From an uncultured Devosia sp. (GTDB lineage Bacteria; Pseudomonadota; Alphaproteobacteria; Rhizobiales; Devosiaceae), in contig NZ_CAJXJS010000018.1 in NCBI RefSeq assembly GCF_913055165.1, positions 1 to 64,000 on the forward strand: 64,000 nt of DNA, given 5' to 3'. The notes under the pieces are model-generated. The model ran no database searches and was not told the origin of the DNA. It saw nothing but the letters and a program-made list of their open reading frames with translations. The translations under genes were made by a program, and so were the position numbers. Below, piece by piece: positions 63,901 through 64,000 of the stretch. The first letter of the stretch is position 1. Each line of letters starts with the position of its first letter.

Positions 63901-64000
63901 CGCGTACTGATCAATGCCGATGTGGCGCTCTATCAGGCCAAGGGCCGGGGGCGAAACCGCTGCGAGTTCTTCTCTGAGGCCCTGCAGGCCGAAATTGCGG
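60982..64000 (+). CDS. Multi-PAS sensor diguanylate cyclase, 3' end outside the window
   Basis: An open frame that runs off the window, about 1006 residues visible. It shows six PAS-type units, starting near residues 51, 181, 308, 433, 561 and 693, then a GGDEF domain from about 835 (SLHDALTGLPNRRYL) with an intact RVGGDEF active site at about 911-917. Units 1 and 5 are near copies (FEYRERH-(R/K)-xGHYIW and GTDTDIT). It has no membrane helix in this part. An EAL domain may follow. Start candidates are 60937, 60982, 61012 and 61054; none has a strong ribosome site. Confidence 0.88.
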   Translation, partial: MTLPYPNRSRMRRWLRSTQAQGSVMSTGTALQTATTSPGPAKDFGEGGGRWNFAFESTGQGIWDCDIPSNTVYYSRMWRLMRGFDADEVVDSSFDAWMERVHPDDRALVLEEMRKQNSPDIRQNAFEYRERHRAGHYIWILSLGAAIEWGPDGRPTRMIGTDTDITARKMAEMEKLHLSRRLELALDSSWDGVVTLDLETMAVVQSNKSFAKMLQRSPEEVVGMHPWEYVDATREEILDFLETTSAQDGNAGLISARFKRKCGDPIDTEVSLSFFEAANRRFAYCTVRDVTESNRTKLALKEATELRRAAVEASHQGILLVEMDGHTITQANRAFADMLNLPQDAVTGQCLWTWADEDEATALRQLLSDSADEPTAQLLRREATLRRQDGRTIAVDIKTSMIEVGGDRYCHLVVTDMTASRAAASALKRSETRFQAMFENTRRHIGLLEPDGRYIEANPAYYAFLGLTPGQLGNLRFWDGDQWQSEEEREAVKSAVHRAASGEYVQLKVRHQGRDGTIRVSDLSIAPIADDCGAIVQLMTEATDITALEQAKSDLEQSERRWNHALESAGQGVWEWEIHKPQTQGSRRWKEMRGYAPDEDIDFTFDGWLSRVHPEDQDRLRRIIEEQANNAQEFNTFEYRERHKQGHYIWINSVGAAVEWDADGTPIRRTGTDTDITERKMAEQKVLDLSRRLSLALEASQFGVFELKLDSGEVLWDDKLCEMVGVARDPTSMQLTDLLGAMHPDDVAKTILALQRAEEDGSFEMESRFIRTDGVVRTLRSRGARFEDEHQEPRLIGVFWDVTEEVALTHSLQAAKELAESRNAELLHAKERIENQSLHDALTGLPNRRYLDKILKRHAAGSPSSGAMALLHIDLDGFKQINDTLGHLAGDAMLVHVAELLRDNIGLSRFAARVGGDEFIVACPGETDTQGLLALANQLIDKIRQPVPYQGHQCRFGASIGIAVEADDPFDAQRVLINADVALYQAKGRGRNRCEFFSEALQAEIA

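Overview
The window is GC-rich, densely coded, and reads as a chromosomal or chromid segment of a free-living alphaproteobacterium of the order Hyphomicrobiales (Rhizobiales), with a Devosia-like gene repertoire. The evidence is indirect: many sugar ABC transporters, the rhizobial pca layout (pcaDCHGB divergent from pcaQ, pcaIJF separate), TRAP transport, a hydroxycinnamate cluster under a MarR regulator, and GTG starts with GGAGG ribosome sites. No rRNA, tRNA, CRISPR array, phage gene or insertion sequence was recognised.

Layout. (1) 25-8725, minus strand: an amino-sugar or oligosaccharide operon (Gfo/Idh/MocA oxidoreductase, two MalFG-type permeases, binding protein, MalK-type ATPase, RpiR regulator, GH20 hexosaminidase). 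(2) 9089-13366, plus strand: an NTF2-like protein, an MFS exporter overlapping an MlrC/M81-family protein, and a DeoR regulator with its own palindrome. (3) 13444-21813: L-fuconate dehydratase, an SDR, a ribose-type ABC transporter and a divergent FadR-type regulator (probably L-fucose or a similar deoxysugar), then a ROK kinase overlapping CutC. (4) 21911-32330: the protocatechuate branch of the beta-ketoadipate pathway, nearly complete (pcaIJF, an IclR regulator, pcaBGHCD, pcaQ, pobR, pobA). (5) 32439-43345: a TRAP transporter and a hydroxycinnamate-type CoA-dependent cluster (MarR regulator, enoyl-CoA hydratase, thioesterase, SDR, thiolase, feruloyl-CoA synthase-like ligase, long acyl-CoA dehydrogenase). 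Sections 4 and 5 fit together: side-chain shortening gives a hydroxybenzoate, PobA gives protocatechuate, and the Pca enzymes give succinyl-CoA and acetyl-CoA.

(6) 43645-60726 is the least ordinary part. A minus-strand unit encodes an extremely Asp/Asn/Ser-rich repeat protein, a 665-residue protein with a recurring Asn/Asp motif, and a type I secretion ATPase and adaptor. Facing it on the plus strand are a LuxR-type regulator with a degenerate receiver, a small unknown protein and a SARP-like activator. Then come a lipoprotein GH10 xylanase, a xylan-binding-module-like protein, UDP-glucuronate decarboxylase, UDP-glucose dehydrogenase, a processive membrane GT2 and a second sugar-nucleotide epimerase. 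Together these look like production of UDP-xylose and its use in an extracellular polysaccharide (possibly xylan-like), next to secretion of acidic matrix proteins. This is an inference from gene content and is the main candidate for an undescribed system.

(7) From about 60982 to the window end: a partial multi-PAS GGDEF protein, in keeping with c-di-GMP control of surface or matrix behaviour.

The gaps between genes carry a recurring family of CT-rich/AG-rich palindromes, mostly at gene ends. Several convincing operators can be read directly: two copies of a MarR-type palindrome, a PcaQ box, a 15-bp-arm palindrome at the IclR gene, a FadR-type box and a DeoR-type box.
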